Assembly: GCF_013373795.3 (NCBI RefSeq)
Contig: NZ_CP088025.1
Coordinates: forward strand, 47,578-111,577
DNA length: 64,000 nucleotides
From: Bradyrhizobium quebecense
GTDB lineage: Bacteria > Pseudomonadota > Alphaproteobacteria > Rhizobiales > Xanthobacteraceae
Direction: 5' to 3'
Positions within the stretch are counted from its first letter, which is position 1. Each line of letters starts with the position of its first letter. Below the pieces are notes generated by a model that saw nothing but the letters and a program-made list of their open reading frames with translations, did not search any database and had not been told where the DNA came from. The position numbers and the translations under genes were made by a program. Shown piece by piece: positions 36,498-44,458 of this stretch.

Positions 36498-36549
36498 TTG
36501 TAAAGCAATTTGACCGTATTGACAAGTGATATCTTCTTATTGTAAAGTA
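36498..36549 (+). promoter_or_regulatory. Promoter of the ubiquitin-like operon with TTGTAAAG repeats
   Basis: TTGACA (36519-36524) and TAAAGT (36543-36548) are 18 bp apart, a good sigma-70-type promoter reading into the operon at 36573. TTGTAAAG occurs at about 36498 and again at about 36541, overlapping the -10 element. The repeats could be operator sites for the HTH of the divergent IetA protein. Confidence 0.55.
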
Positions 36550-36572
36550 TATCAATCAAACTGACAAAGGAT

Positions 36573-37106
36573 ATGAACATGTTGCAAAATCAAGAAGTTA
36601 GCGCCCACGGCGCACCCCACCCGGGCAAATTTGAGATTCTGGTCGCCGGAACTGACCTTCAGTTCCGTCCCCTGAGCCTGACTGATCCCGAGCCCACCGG
36701 CCGTCAAATCATCGACGCCGCGGGCGGCCGCCCCGCCGATGAATACGCAGTGTTGCAGTGGCCCGCTAACGGCACCCTCGAACGTCTGGGTCTCGATGAG
36801 ACTACCGACCTGCGCAACCCGGGTGTGGAGCGGTTCATCGTGGCAAAGAGTGACCGCGATTATCGCTTCGAGATTGACGGCAAGGAGCAGGAATGGCCCG
36901 AGGCGGCCATTACGCGGGAAGTGTTGCTGGCGCTGGCCGGCCAGGACCCGGTCCAGTTCTCGGTCTGGCAGGAGTTCAAGAACTCTCCCGACAAGGAGGT
37001 CTTGAGCGGTCACCCGGCAGACTTGGCCGAAAAGGGTGTTGAGCGGTTCTACACGGTCATGAAACATACCACGGAGGGCAGTGATGGCAGTCCTTCCCAT
37101 TCGTGA
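36573..37106 (+). CDS. Multi-ubiquitin-domain protein (two beta-grasp repeats)
   Basis: The 177-residue protein contains two related beta-grasp units: FEILVAGTDLQFRPLSLTDP up to GVERFIVAK, and DYRFEIDGKEQEWPEAAITR up to GVERFYTVM. The tail is HTTEGSDGSPSHS. This is the multi-ubiquitin family encoded with E2-, E1- and JAB-type proteins. A protease would have to trim the tail to expose a glycine (for example TTEG) before conjugation. It starts at one of two close ATGs after AAAGGAT and overlaps the E2-like gene by about 23 bp. Confidence 0.8.
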   Translation: MNMLQNQEVSAHGAPHPGKFEILVAGTDLQFRPLSLTDPEPTGRQIIDAAGGRPADEYAVLQWPANGTLERLGLDETTDLRNPGVERFIVAKSDRDYRFEIDGKEQEWPEAAITREVLLALAGQDPVQFSVWQEFKNSPDKEVLSGHPADLAEKGVERFYTVMKHTTEGSDGSPSHS

Positions 37107-37461
37107 TCGCGCGTACCTCGTCGAGCACGGCGTCGCATTCGAGGAGGTGGACGGCAACGAGAAGGGCGTGATCTTCCGGGGTTACGTCCTTCCGGCCGGC
37201 CTCTTTGATCAGACCAAGGCCGATATCCTGGTGTTGTTGCCGCCGGGATATCCGGACGTTCGGCCAGACATGTTTTTCGCAACTCCCTGGATCAAGCTCT
37301 GCAGGTCCGCGCAGTATCCGCGCGCCGCTGACCAGGCGCACGACTTCCAAGGCAGCCGATGGCAGCGCTGGTCACGGCATAACGACCAGTGGCGGCCCGG
37401 CGTTGACGGCATCTGGACCATGCTCCGCCGCATCGACACGGCACTGGAGGCGGCAGCGTGA
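37084..37461 (+). CDS. Prokaryotic E2-like (Prok-E2_E) protein
   Basis: The 125-residue product shows the Prok-E2_E pattern: VLLPPGYPDVRPDMFFATPW, then FQGSRWQRWSRHNDQWRPGV. PPGYP is the E2-fold signature. The only cysteine is Cys73 (IKLCRSAQYP), which would have to carry the ubiquitin-like protein if the enzyme uses a thioester. The SRH block is the conserved feature of this clade. It is translated from ATG 37084 (GTG 37081 possible) and overlaps both neighbours, the multi-ubiquitin and E1 genes, so all three are coupled. Confidence 0.75.
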   Translation: MAVLPIRDRAYLVEHGVAFEEVDGNEKGVIFRGYVLPAGLFDQTKADILVLLPPGYPDVRPDMFFATPWIKLCRSAQYPRAADQAHDFQGSRWQRWSRHNDQWRPGVDGIWTMLRRIDTALEAAA

Positions 37462-38867
37462 GCAACTTTAATCTCGTTTTCATCGAGCAGCAGGAAGCCG
37501 AACTGCGCGATCAGTTGTTTGCTGTGAAAGACGTCGAAGGCGCCGCCTACGTGCTGATGCGCGAATGCAAAATCGCGGGCGACCCTTGGGAGCGACGGTC
37601 GCGAACCAAGTTGGTGGTGCGCGAGATCATCCCGATTCCGGCGGAAGACAGGGTTTCGTCCAGCGCCCAGCATGTGACCTGGGACACGAAGGGTTTTGTG
37701 GCCCTCTTGCAACGCTGTCAGCGCGAGGAACTCGTGGTCGGCATCGCTCACTGCCATCCCCGTGGGCCGCAGGACTTCTCCGTGCAGGACGACGAGAACG
37801 AATCGGAATTGCTAAGAACCGCCTGCAACCGAAACGGCCCTTCCGCCAAACTGGTCAGTATTCTCTTCTATGAAGATGGCGGCATCCGTGCCCGTGTTTG
37901 GCAATTCCCGAAGCACAAAGCCGACTGCAAATCTGTCGCGGTCTTCGGTGAGCGCTTCCGGTTTCACTTCCCGGCCGCGCCCTCACCCGTCTCCGAGGTA
38001 TTCGCGCGACAAGTGCTGGCCTTTGGGCCATCCCTCATGGCGCAACTCAAAGCGTTGCGGGTTGGCATCATCGGCGCGGGCGGCACCGGCAGCGCGACCG
38101 CAATGCTGGCAGCAAGAGCCGGCGCCGGACAGATTGTTGTCGTGGACGACGACATTGTTGAGCCGACCAATCTGAACCGGCTCCATGGTGCCACTCAATC
38201 AGATGCCGACGCCATGATGGGCAAGGCGGACATCGCCGCCCGCGAAATCGCCCGGATGGGGCTGGGCGTGCGTGTTGTGCCCCTCAAAGGCTGGGCCAAT
38301 TCGCCTCTCGTGCGGGACGCGCTCAAGTCCTGTGATGTCATTTTTTGCTGCACCGACGACAACGCTGGCCGCATCTTCCTCAACCGATTGGCCTACTTTT
38401 ATTTCATCCCCGTCATCGACATGGGGCTGGCGATGGCCGTCGCTAAACCGCCTGCTGTGGGCATGGCGGACATCTCGGCTCGGGTCACGACCATCCTACC
38501 CCCCGAGACCTGCCTACTCTGCCGCGACGCGGTAGATACCGAGTTGGCCCGAGAAGAGGATCTGCGGAGGCGCAATCCAACCGAGTACGATCGTCAAAAG
38601 CGCGAAGCCTACGTGAGGGGTGAAGGCAATCCGAACCCCGCCGTGGTCACGTTCACCACCGAGGTCGCCTGCATGGCCGTCAATGAACTTCTGAACCGCA
38701 TCGTTGGCTATCGGAAGCGCGAAATGGGCAGCGAGCATCGGCGGCGCTTTCTCTTTTGTGAAGATCGAGCCACCTCGGCCTCTCCGCGGAATACCTGCCC
38801 CATCTGTGCCAGCAAGCTGTATTGGGGCATGGCAGATGCTGAACCATTTTTGGATCTTGTCGGATGA
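37458..38867 (+). CDS. JAB peptidase-E1 (ThiF) fusion
   Basis: The 469-residue fusion starts at GTG 37458. Residues 98-111 (HCHPRGPQDFSVQD) give a perfect JAMM motif H-x-H-x7-S-x2-D, a zinc deubiquitinase-type centre. Residues 203-240 hold the ThiF/E1 nucleotide site: GIIGAGGTGSATA, then VVVDDDIVEPTNLNR. Two CxxC pairs (CLLC, CPIC) probably bind zinc. The enzyme should process the ubiquitin-like protein and activate it with ATP. It overlaps the E2-like gene (GTGA) and the next gene (ATGA). Confidence 0.85.
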   Translation: MSNFNLVFIEQQEAELRDQLFAVKDVEGAAYVLMRECKIAGDPWERRSRTKLVVREIIPIPAEDRVSSSAQHVTWDTKGFVALLQRCQREELVVGIAHCHPRGPQDFSVQDDENESELLRTACNRNGPSAKLVSILFYEDGGIRARVWQFPKHKADCKSVAVFGERFRFHFPAAPSPVSEVFARQVLAFGPSLMAQLKALRVGIIGAGGTGSATAMLAARAGAGQIVVVDDDIVEPTNLNRLHGATQSDADAMMGKADIAAREIARMGLGVRVVPLKGWANSPLVRDALKSCDVIFCCTDDNAGRIFLNRLAYFYFIPVIDMGLAMAVAKPPAVGMADISARVTTILPPETCLLCRDAVDTELAREEDLRRRNPTEYDRQKREAYVRGEGNPNPAVVTFTTEVACMAVNELLNRIVGYRKREMGSEHRRRFLFCEDRATSASPRNTCPICASKLYWGMADAEPFLDLVG

Positions 38868-39220
38868 ACGCAATCCTTCGCACCATTCTGCTGTTTCTCG
38901 TCTGGCTCGGCCTCGTTACGAAGCCGCGCTATCTGGCGCGTTACTCTGAACAACACCCGACTGTTGCCGAGCTAGCCGACGATGATCTTGTTGTGGTCCG
39001 TTCAGGCGGCTTCACCAAATGGGCCTGCTTCAAATGCCCGTGCGGATGCGGGCAGAAGATTGCACTGTCCTTACAGAAGGAGCGACGGCCATCATGGTCA
39101 GTCGTCGTCGATTGGCTGCAGCGGCCAACCATATCGCCTTCTGTCAATCAACTTGCCGGTTGTTTATCCCACTTCTGGATCAAGCGCGGCGATGTCGAGT
39201 GGACCGGTAGTCCACGCTAG
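38864..39220 (+). CDS. DUF6527 protein with N-terminal membrane anchor
   Basis: The 118-residue protein has a hydrophobic helix at residues 4-20 (ILRTILLFLVWLGLV) and a cysteine cluster FKCPCGCGQKIALSL, the mark of DUF6527. Members recur in ubiquitin-like operons. The cysteine knot probably binds metal. Its ATGA overlap with the JAB-E1 gene makes it part of the same system. The helix suggests membrane attachment. Its role in conjugation is unknown. Confidence 0.7.
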   Translation: MNAILRTILLFLVWLGLVTKPRYLARYSEQHPTVAELADDDLVVVRSGGFTKWACFKCPCGCGQKIALSLQKERRPSWSVVVDWLQRPTISPSVNQLAGCLSHFWIKRGDVEWTGSPR

Positions 39221-39240
39221 TTCAACCTGAGGAGACCGCA

Positions 39241-39486
39241 ATGACGAAACTTCGAAAATACACCCTTTCGCACAACGACAACCGCGATAGATGGGAACTC
39301 AAGCAAGATAAGACCCACACCTTTGTCAAAGCGTTCGATACCAAGGCCGAAGCCACGGCTGGCGGCGTATTGGCACGCTCCCTTGGCAAGGAAGGTGGTT
39401 CGGTGAAGATTGAGAAGATTTCGGGTGGCTATCAGGAAGAGCGGACGTTTCCGCGCAGCGCCGATCCTCGAAAGTCAAAGGGCTAG
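39241..39486 (+). CDS. DUF2188 protein
   Basis: The 81-residue protein has the DUF2188 pattern: RWELKQDKTHTFVKAFDTKA, then EATAGGVLARSLGKEGGSVK, then a final strand. GAGGAG eight bases upstream is a strong ribosome site. DUF2188 is a small alpha-beta domain of unknown function. It follows the DUF6527 gene after 20 bp and may be the last member of the operon or belong with the HEPN-like gene 14 bp downstream. Confidence 0.7.
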   Translation: MTKLRKYTLSHNDNRDRWELKQDKTHTFVKAFDTKAEATAGGVLARSLGKEGGSVKIEKISGGYQEERTFPRSADPRKSKG

Positions 39487-39500
39487 GCGGGTACACATCC

Positions 39501-40517
39501 ATGGGCTTTGGCGAAGTAGTCGACCTTTCCGGCATTCCTTTCCTCTCGAAGACCGACCTTCGCGGACGATTCATTGCGACTCTGACTTTTTACGATGGCG
39601 AGTGGCAAATGTGGATGGAGATCGAACCTGCCGGCCGCTTCGTGAAGGTTCACGCGTGGCCGGCGGAAGCCTTCTACTTTGCGGCCACGCCAGAAAACGA
39701 CAACGACATTTGCAGCGAATTTTTGAATTTCGCTGCTCAAAGCGCCAACAAGCGAAGCGCCATGAGGACCTTCGCGGCCGTCCAAGACGATATTTTCAAT
39801 CTATCGGCTTCCTTAGCCAAGCTTCCCATTGTTCACACCTCGACCAGTAACCCCAACGGCTCCGCGCGGCAGGCAGCTACCGAGGTTGAATATATTCTCT
39901 TCGTATGCCGAAGCGTTTTTGATCTGTTACAGGAGATCGTTCAAAATCTCTGGGAGGATATCCATATTCTTGACCCGGCCATCTCGAAGAAAGCCCTCAA
40001 GAAGAGCTTCGCAGATATGACCCTGCACGCCGATACGCTGCGTACTCCAGAACAAATAGCTGACCGATTTCATATCCCACCCGCCCTGGCAGAATGTTAT
40101 GCGGGCAATGCGCCTATGTTTCTAAAGATAAGGCAGTTTCGGGACGACCTGGTCCACCGTGGACACAGGGTCCAGACGATCTTCCGCGGCGACAGCGAAT
40201 TCCTCATCACCAAAAATCTGGGCTCGTTCCGAAACATTGACATCTGGCGCGAAGCAGAAGTCATCGCCAATGGCTTGGCGCCCTTGGCACCAGTATTGAA
40301 CCTTATCGTCCACGGCACCCTCGCCGCTTGCGAAGATTTCGCGCATACGCTGGCAAAGCACTTCCGGTGGTACGAGCCGACCGTTCCCGGAATGAAGCTT
40401 TTTATGCGCGGATACCACAATGAGACTCTCAAACAAGCTCTCGCTGACGCAGATTCGCGTCTTGCCGAGGGCCGTTCACTCGTCACCGGTATGCAGCATA
40501 GTCCTGCGACACCTTAG
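39501..40517 (+). CDS. HEPN-like protein with R-x4-H motif
   Basis: The 338-residue protein has an N-terminal beta-rich part (about 90 residues) and a helical C-terminal part containing EVEYILFVCRSVFDLLQEIV and KIRQFRDDLVHRGHR. RDDLVH gives R-x4-H next to a helix bundle, a HEPN-type ribonuclease signature. It is 14 bp after the DUF2188 gene and in the same direction, so it may be co-transcribed with the ubiquitin-like operon. Whether conjugation controls it is open. No membrane helix is visible. Confidence 0.6.
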   Translation: MGFGEVVDLSGIPFLSKTDLRGRFIATLTFYDGEWQMWMEIEPAGRFVKVHAWPAEAFYFAATPENDNDICSEFLNFAAQSANKRSAMRTFAAVQDDIFNLSASLAKLPIVHTSTSNPNGSARQAATEVEYILFVCRSVFDLLQEIVQNLWEDIHILDPAISKKALKKSFADMTLHADTLRTPEQIADRFHIPPALAECYAGNAPMFLKIRQFRDDLVHRGHRVQTIFRGDSEFLITKNLGSFRNIDIWREAEVIANGLAPLAPVLNLIVHGTLAACEDFAHTLAKHFRWYEPTVPGMKLFMRGYHNETLKQALADADSRLAEGRSLVTGMQHSPATP

Positions 40518-40745
40518 GCTTTCTGCCTGACGCCCCCCAAATGTCGATCTAGGAGGTCCTGCACCTCGGCAGGTTGATAGGCGACATACCAACACCAGCT
40601 GCCGAAGCCGCCAGCCGCCTTCATTGCCGCAACTCATTCTCGCCTATCGATTGGTTCCCCCGCTAGGTCGGAATGGATCGATCACCGATGGCTGTTGACA
40701 GGTCCATTTGGACCAGCGTTGCGGGGAGCCATCAGACTGGCTTCA

Positions 40746-41306
40746 TTATTCGGCATGAGTTTGATCGGCAAGTTTCTCTTCTGGTGTTTTGATGTTTTTC
40801 CCGCGCTCGATCAGATCGTTTGTTCTGTCGAGCCAATAGGTCGCCTCTTGAGCCGTATCCAGTTTGCGAAGTTCTGCTACCAGCCTTGTGAGAACAGGCA
40901 TCGTGCGCTTTAGGATCTGATGAAGATCAACCTCGCCGACATCGTCGAGGGAAAGGTCTTCGGTGAGGTGGGCGACTCCTTTGTTTATTTTCTCGCGCTC
41001 ATCCACCTTTGACAGGAACGTGTTGCCGACTTCCCCGAGCACGGCCGGCACGTCGATACCGAAGTCGGAAGCCGTGAGGTCGCCAGGCTTCGGTCTCACA
41101 CCACCAAAGAAGTCGTCCAGCTTGCGTAAAGCAAGGAAACTCTGCAGCCGGGACGCATCGGAGAGGAGATCAGCCGCTCGGTCTAAGCCCCAGATCATGT
41201 CATCCGGATCGAGATACGGAGCAAAGTCCTCACACCACATTGCATACGCAAAGCAGTGGTCGATGCATTCGCAAATCGTCGCGATCTGCGCTGATCGCTT
41301 GTCCAT
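40746..41306 (-). CDS. Hypothetical helical protein, possibly HEPN-related
   Basis: The 186-residue protein is all-helical and includes DEREKINKGVAHLTEDLSLD. An Asn and a His in a K-G-V-A-H-L-T context occur in many uncharacterised HEPN-like proteins. The start at ATG 41306 is reasonable. It converges with the HEPN gene at 39501. The 228 bp between them (40518-40745) hold no gene I can support. The assignment to HEPN is tentative. Confidence 0.5.
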   Translation of the reverse strand: MDKRSAQIATICECIDHCFAYAMWCEDFAPYLDPDDMIWGLDRAADLLSDASRLQSFLALRKLDDFFGGVRPKPGDLTASDFGIDVPAVLGEVGNTFLSKVDEREKINKGVAHLTEDLSLDDVGEVDLHQILKRTMPVLTRLVAELRKLDTAQEATYWLDRTNDLIERGKNIKTPEEKLADQTHAE

Positions 41307-41931
41307 GGACGCGTCCCAAAAATTATCGTTTGAGTATCTTGGGATTGACTATAGCTCAATTGTGCGAAGGCGCAGCCAATTATCGACCTCGTTCGCCGTC
41401 AGGGCGAACGATGGCAAGCATCGTTCGCGACCTCCAAAGCCCGCCGAGATCGACATGTCTGTTGTCCAAACCTTCGCCGGAAGAGGAGCTGGGTTCAATT
41501 TCAAATGTGATCTAATGACCTTTCCAAGCGAACGCCGCCCTGGGCGAATTCCGTTAGTGAAAGTGTCCTTTTTGTCGAGACCGCTATCATTACGTATGTC
41601 AACGAGCCAAGACGCGTGATCATCTTCACCAACCGTCAGGCGGTCAGCACCACCATCGCGGCAAGAAATCGCGGTCTTTCGGCATCTTCCAACTCGACTA
41701 CAAAGACCTACGCCGAGACGCAAGCTGGCCGTCACGGTCGAACGCGCCGGTCTGGACGTGGAACGTGGGCGTCGCAGCGATCGATCGACCTTGCCTGTCG
41801 TCCACCAGCAAAATCTGCTCCTGCCACAGGGATAGGCTCGATCGGGTCTGGTCGCGCGCGGTGAGGCCCCGCACCGCGGGGGCTCGATTGCATCTGACCC
41901 AAACGCACGTGGACCCGGGCTCCCCATCGCA
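41307..41931. other. Stretch without a recognisable gene
   Basis: Frames are open on both strands (for example 41349-41927 on the minus strand), but their products show no domain and have shadow-like composition. The segment separates the defence-type genes from repC. Confidence 0.35.
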
Positions 41932-43164
41932 TCACGCCCGCTTCTTTTCGCGCAGGCGCGAATTGATCTGCGCCATCAGGATCGGACCGAGGGAAAATTC
42001 GCCGGCCTGGGCCTTTCGCGTCAACCCGCGCAGGTAACCGCCGGCCGAATTGATCGCGGCGCCGCGCTGCAGGATGCACGCGACGACGATCGCGGCCTGC
42101 ACCTCGCCCATGACGGTTTGCGCCTCCTCCCAGGCGCTGGGGCTGATCCCCAACATCGATCGAACGACCGCCGCGGTCGCCAGAAAATCCCGCCAATTCG
42201 AAATGCCACCTTTGGCGTAATCGACAATGCTGGGGCACCCGTCCAGCACCATTCCCAACGGATACGACCCCTCCGCAACCCGCGACGGTTGAGAGTTTGG
42301 CTTAGCTCTCGCCGCCCGGCTTTTTTGGAAGACCGGTTCAAGTTCAATTAAGGGGTCTGGATTTGAATTCTGTATGTGGCGCTCAGACTGGGACTCATTG
42401 GCGCTCGGATTCGTGGATTTGATATGTGCTTCCAGAAGATTAAGCACATCGTCGGCCAACTGCGACAGCTCGTCGGCGATCGGCTCGAGCTGCGCCCGCG
42501 TGGCGGTCCTCGGAATCTGGCCTAGCATCGCCCTGAAGGCGGCGTGGACCTCTTGCCAGTTGGCCGGCCCCTGCCCTCCCCTCCTCGTCGGGACACCTTC
42601 CTCGATGCCGGTGGCGATCATCTTGGCGATGTCGCGCCGGCAAAGCGTGATGCGCTCGCGCACAAGCCTGAGCGCGCGCGCCTCTGCTTCGATGTCGGCC
42701 GCCAGCTGCTCGAACTCCTCTGACCGCACGACGAGCGGTGACAGATCGAAGCCGAAGGCAAGCTCAATCTCGCCGGCGCTGTCCTTCCGCGCGTAGCGCT
42801 TGCCGTTTGGGCTGTCGCGCCGAATGATCAACCCGGCGTCGACCAGGACGGCGAGGTGGCGGCGCAATGTCGAAGCGGGCATGCCGTGCGCGCGCAACGT
42901 GAGCTTGTCGTTGGACGGAAAGACGATCAGGTCGTCCGCCCCTGTCAGGGCCGTCTCCGGATGGAAGGTAAGAAGCGCGTTCAACACCGACAGCGAACGC
43001 TCGGACACCCCGAGGCGCGGCCGCGCCGTGCAAATGGCGTGGAAGATATTCCATTTGTGCACGACCTTTTCAGGGGGGCGCGCTGTAGCGCCCATTTGGC
43101 TTGCCACATGGGCAAGCGTCAGCGATCGCCGCCCAAAGGGCGTCGTTGGAGAGTGTGACTGCAT
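41932..43164 (-). CDS. repC: Replication initiator RepC
   Basis: The 410-residue protein is the RepC initiator of repABC replicons: SLTLAHVASQMGATARPPEK, then VVHKWNIFHAICTARPRLGV, a winged-helix segment (HGMPASTLRRHLAVLVDAGL), and a C-terminal coiled, charged half. RepC binds the origin, which in this family lies inside repC itself. It is the last gene of the repABC operon. Its start codon is directly preceded by a hairpin that can hide the ribosome site, the target of the antisense RNA. It appears complete. Confidence 0.92.
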   Translation of the reverse strand: MQSHSPTTPFGRRSLTLAHVASQMGATARPPEKVVHKWNIFHAICTARPRLGVSERSLSVLNALLTFHPETALTGADDLIVFPSNDKLTLRAHGMPASTLRRHLAVLVDAGLIIRRDSPNGKRYARKDSAGEIELAFGFDLSPLVVRSEEFEQLAADIEAEARALRLVRERITLCRRDIAKMIATGIEEGVPTRRGGQGPANWQEVHAAFRAMLGQIPRTATRAQLEPIADELSQLADDVLNLLEAHIKSTNPSANESQSERHIQNSNPDPLIELEPVFQKSRAARAKPNSQPSRVAEGSYPLGMVLDGCPSIVDYAKGGISNWRDFLATAAVVRSMLGISPSAWEEAQTVMGEVQAAIVVACILQRGAAINSAGGYLRGLTRKAQAGEFSLGPILMAQINSRLREKKRA

Positions 43165-43165
43165 G

Positions 43166-43188
43166 TCTTTGCCTCATGCGGGCAAAGA
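43166..43188 (-). promoter_or_regulatory. Hairpin over the repC ribosome binding site
   Basis: TCTTTGCC and GGCAAAGA form a perfect 8-bp stem with a 7-base loop, ending one base before the repC ATG (43164). The repC ribosome site would be in the stem or loop. This is the place where the antisense RNA of repABC plasmids acts. Confidence 0.65.
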
Positions 43189-43194
43189 AAATCT

Positions 43195-43320
43195 GCTCGC
43201 CAAAACGGCGCCGTCGCTAAAGACGCTTGACTGCGATTCGCGAAAGTGATTCTCTGTCAGTCGCCAAACATGACGAGAGAAGGCTTTCGGACGGAGACGT
43301 TTCGGGGGCCTTTTCTTTTT
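43195..43320 (+). ncRNA. Probable countertranscribed RNA (incA-type) in the repB-repC gap
   Basis: The 262-bp repB-repC gap is where repABC plasmids encode a short antisense RNA on the strand opposite to the operon. On the plus strand a stem (AAGGC ... GGCCTT, about 43280-43312) followed by TTTTCTTTTT (43311-43320) makes a good intrinsic terminator, so an RNA starting near 43195 would end here. The promoter was not located with confidence. Confidence 0.6.
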
Positions 43321-43426
43321 CCGCTATGCTCCTACGGTTAGAGGACGGAAACGCGGGTACGCATCGCGTCGCCTGACCATGAGAGGTCCGGACGGCGCCA
43401 TATCCAAAGCGGCGAGACGCGCGATT

Positions 43427-44458
43427 TCATTCATCGGTGCGTCCCTCGCGAAAAGCGCGGTAGAGTTCTGGCAGGCGCGAAATCACAAAGTCTCCAAACG
43501 CCGGCGCGGCCTTTTCATCGAGCGCGAGCGTGACGCGATCTGCCCGACGTTCAATCTTCACGATTTTCTTGCCGTCGTCATCGGTCCAGGTCGTCGGTCG
43601 TGGAGCTTTGGGCTTGCGGGGCGCGAGCGCGACGAACGTGATCGCGAACCGTTCATCGGAAGTAGCACGCACGAAACGATCGCTAGCCACGCTGTCAGCC
43701 AATGCCTTTTGGTCGTGGCGACCCACCAACCGCTCTGCCAGCTCCATCCAGCGCCGGCGGCCGGTCTTCGGCGCTGGCCCGATCGCATCGACCAGGCTCC
43801 GTGGCAGGGCCCGCGTGACGGAGATGAGGCGCGAGAGTTCTGTCTTGTCGACGCTGAGCGCCGCCATGATGATCTCACGCTTGAATCCACGATCCTCGAG
43901 CGCGGCGGCGTACGTTGCCCGCTCAATGAAGGACAGATCCTCACGCTCGCCATTCTCTTTGCCTTGTGCCACCACCAGGTCTTCGTCGCTGAGGTCACGG
44001 ATTACGGCTCGCGCGGGATGGCCAAGTTCGGCAAGCGCACGGACGCGACGATGGCCATAGGCGATCTGAAACCGTCCTGGACTGGTCGGATGCGGGCGAA
44101 GGAGGATCGGAACCAATTGCCCATTGGCGCGAATCGATTCGACGAGAGCGGGGTGCTTCTCGTCGACGCCCGTCATGCGATCCGGAACGATCGAGGAGTC
44201 GATCAATCCTGGATCAATTTCAACGACGGCTTGACCGGTGGTGAGTTGTTCGGTCAGGGCCTTGGCGGCATCGCGCTCCGCGGACAGCATCTCGAGCGAG
44301 CGGCTCATGGCGCCGACTGCCCCGCGCGATCCGAGTGTTGGTTGGGAAGGTCTCCGATTCTCGCTGGGCTCACCTGACGGCGGTTCGTTGACCGCGGTCA
44401 ACTTGTCGTCCATGAGGTCAGCAAGCAGGTTTTTGCGACCCATTAGGCCCTCCCCCAT
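43427..44458 (-). CDS. repB: Partition protein RepB
   Basis: The 343-residue ParB-type protein has the ParB box GRFQIAYGHRRVRALAELGH, an HTH (FKREIIMAALSVDKTELSRL) and a RepB-type C-terminus. RepB binds parS and works with RepA in segregation and operon control. Its first codons overlap the end of repA by 16 bp. A parS palindrome (44387-44402) lies inside its own coding sequence near the 5' end. Length is typical and the gene is complete. Confidence 0.92.
   Translation of the reverse strand: MGEGLMGRKNLLADLMDDKLTAVNEPPSGEPSENRRPSQPTLGSRGAVGAMSRSLEMLSAERDAAKALTEQLTTGQAVVEIDPGLIDSSIVPDRMTGVDEKHPALVESIRANGQLVPILLRPHPTSPGRFQIAYGHRRVRALAELGHPARAVIRDLSDEDLVVAQGKENGEREDLSFIERATYAAALEDRGFKREIIMAALSVDKTELSRLISVTRALPRSLVDAIGPAPKTGRRRWMELAERLVGRHDQKALADSVASDRFVRATSDERFAITFVALAPRKPKAPRPTTWTDDDGKKIVKIERRADRVTLALDEKAAPAFGDFVISRLPELYRAFREGRTDE
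44387..44402. promoter_or_regulatory. parS site 1 (inside repB)
   Basis: GTTGACCGCGGTCAAC is a perfect 16-bp palindrome of the GTT-N10-AAC parS class of repABC plasmids. It is identical to the two sites upstream of repA. Confidence 0.85.

Noticed and set aside
8547..40517. CRISPR array in the defence-like island
   Set aside because: No regularly spaced short direct repeats and no cas-type proteins are visible. The repeats seen are IS copies, operators or protein-internal repeats.
43379..44377. 332-codon plus-strand frame
   Set aside because: It is the mirror frame of repB in high-GC DNA. RepB motifs are unambiguous.
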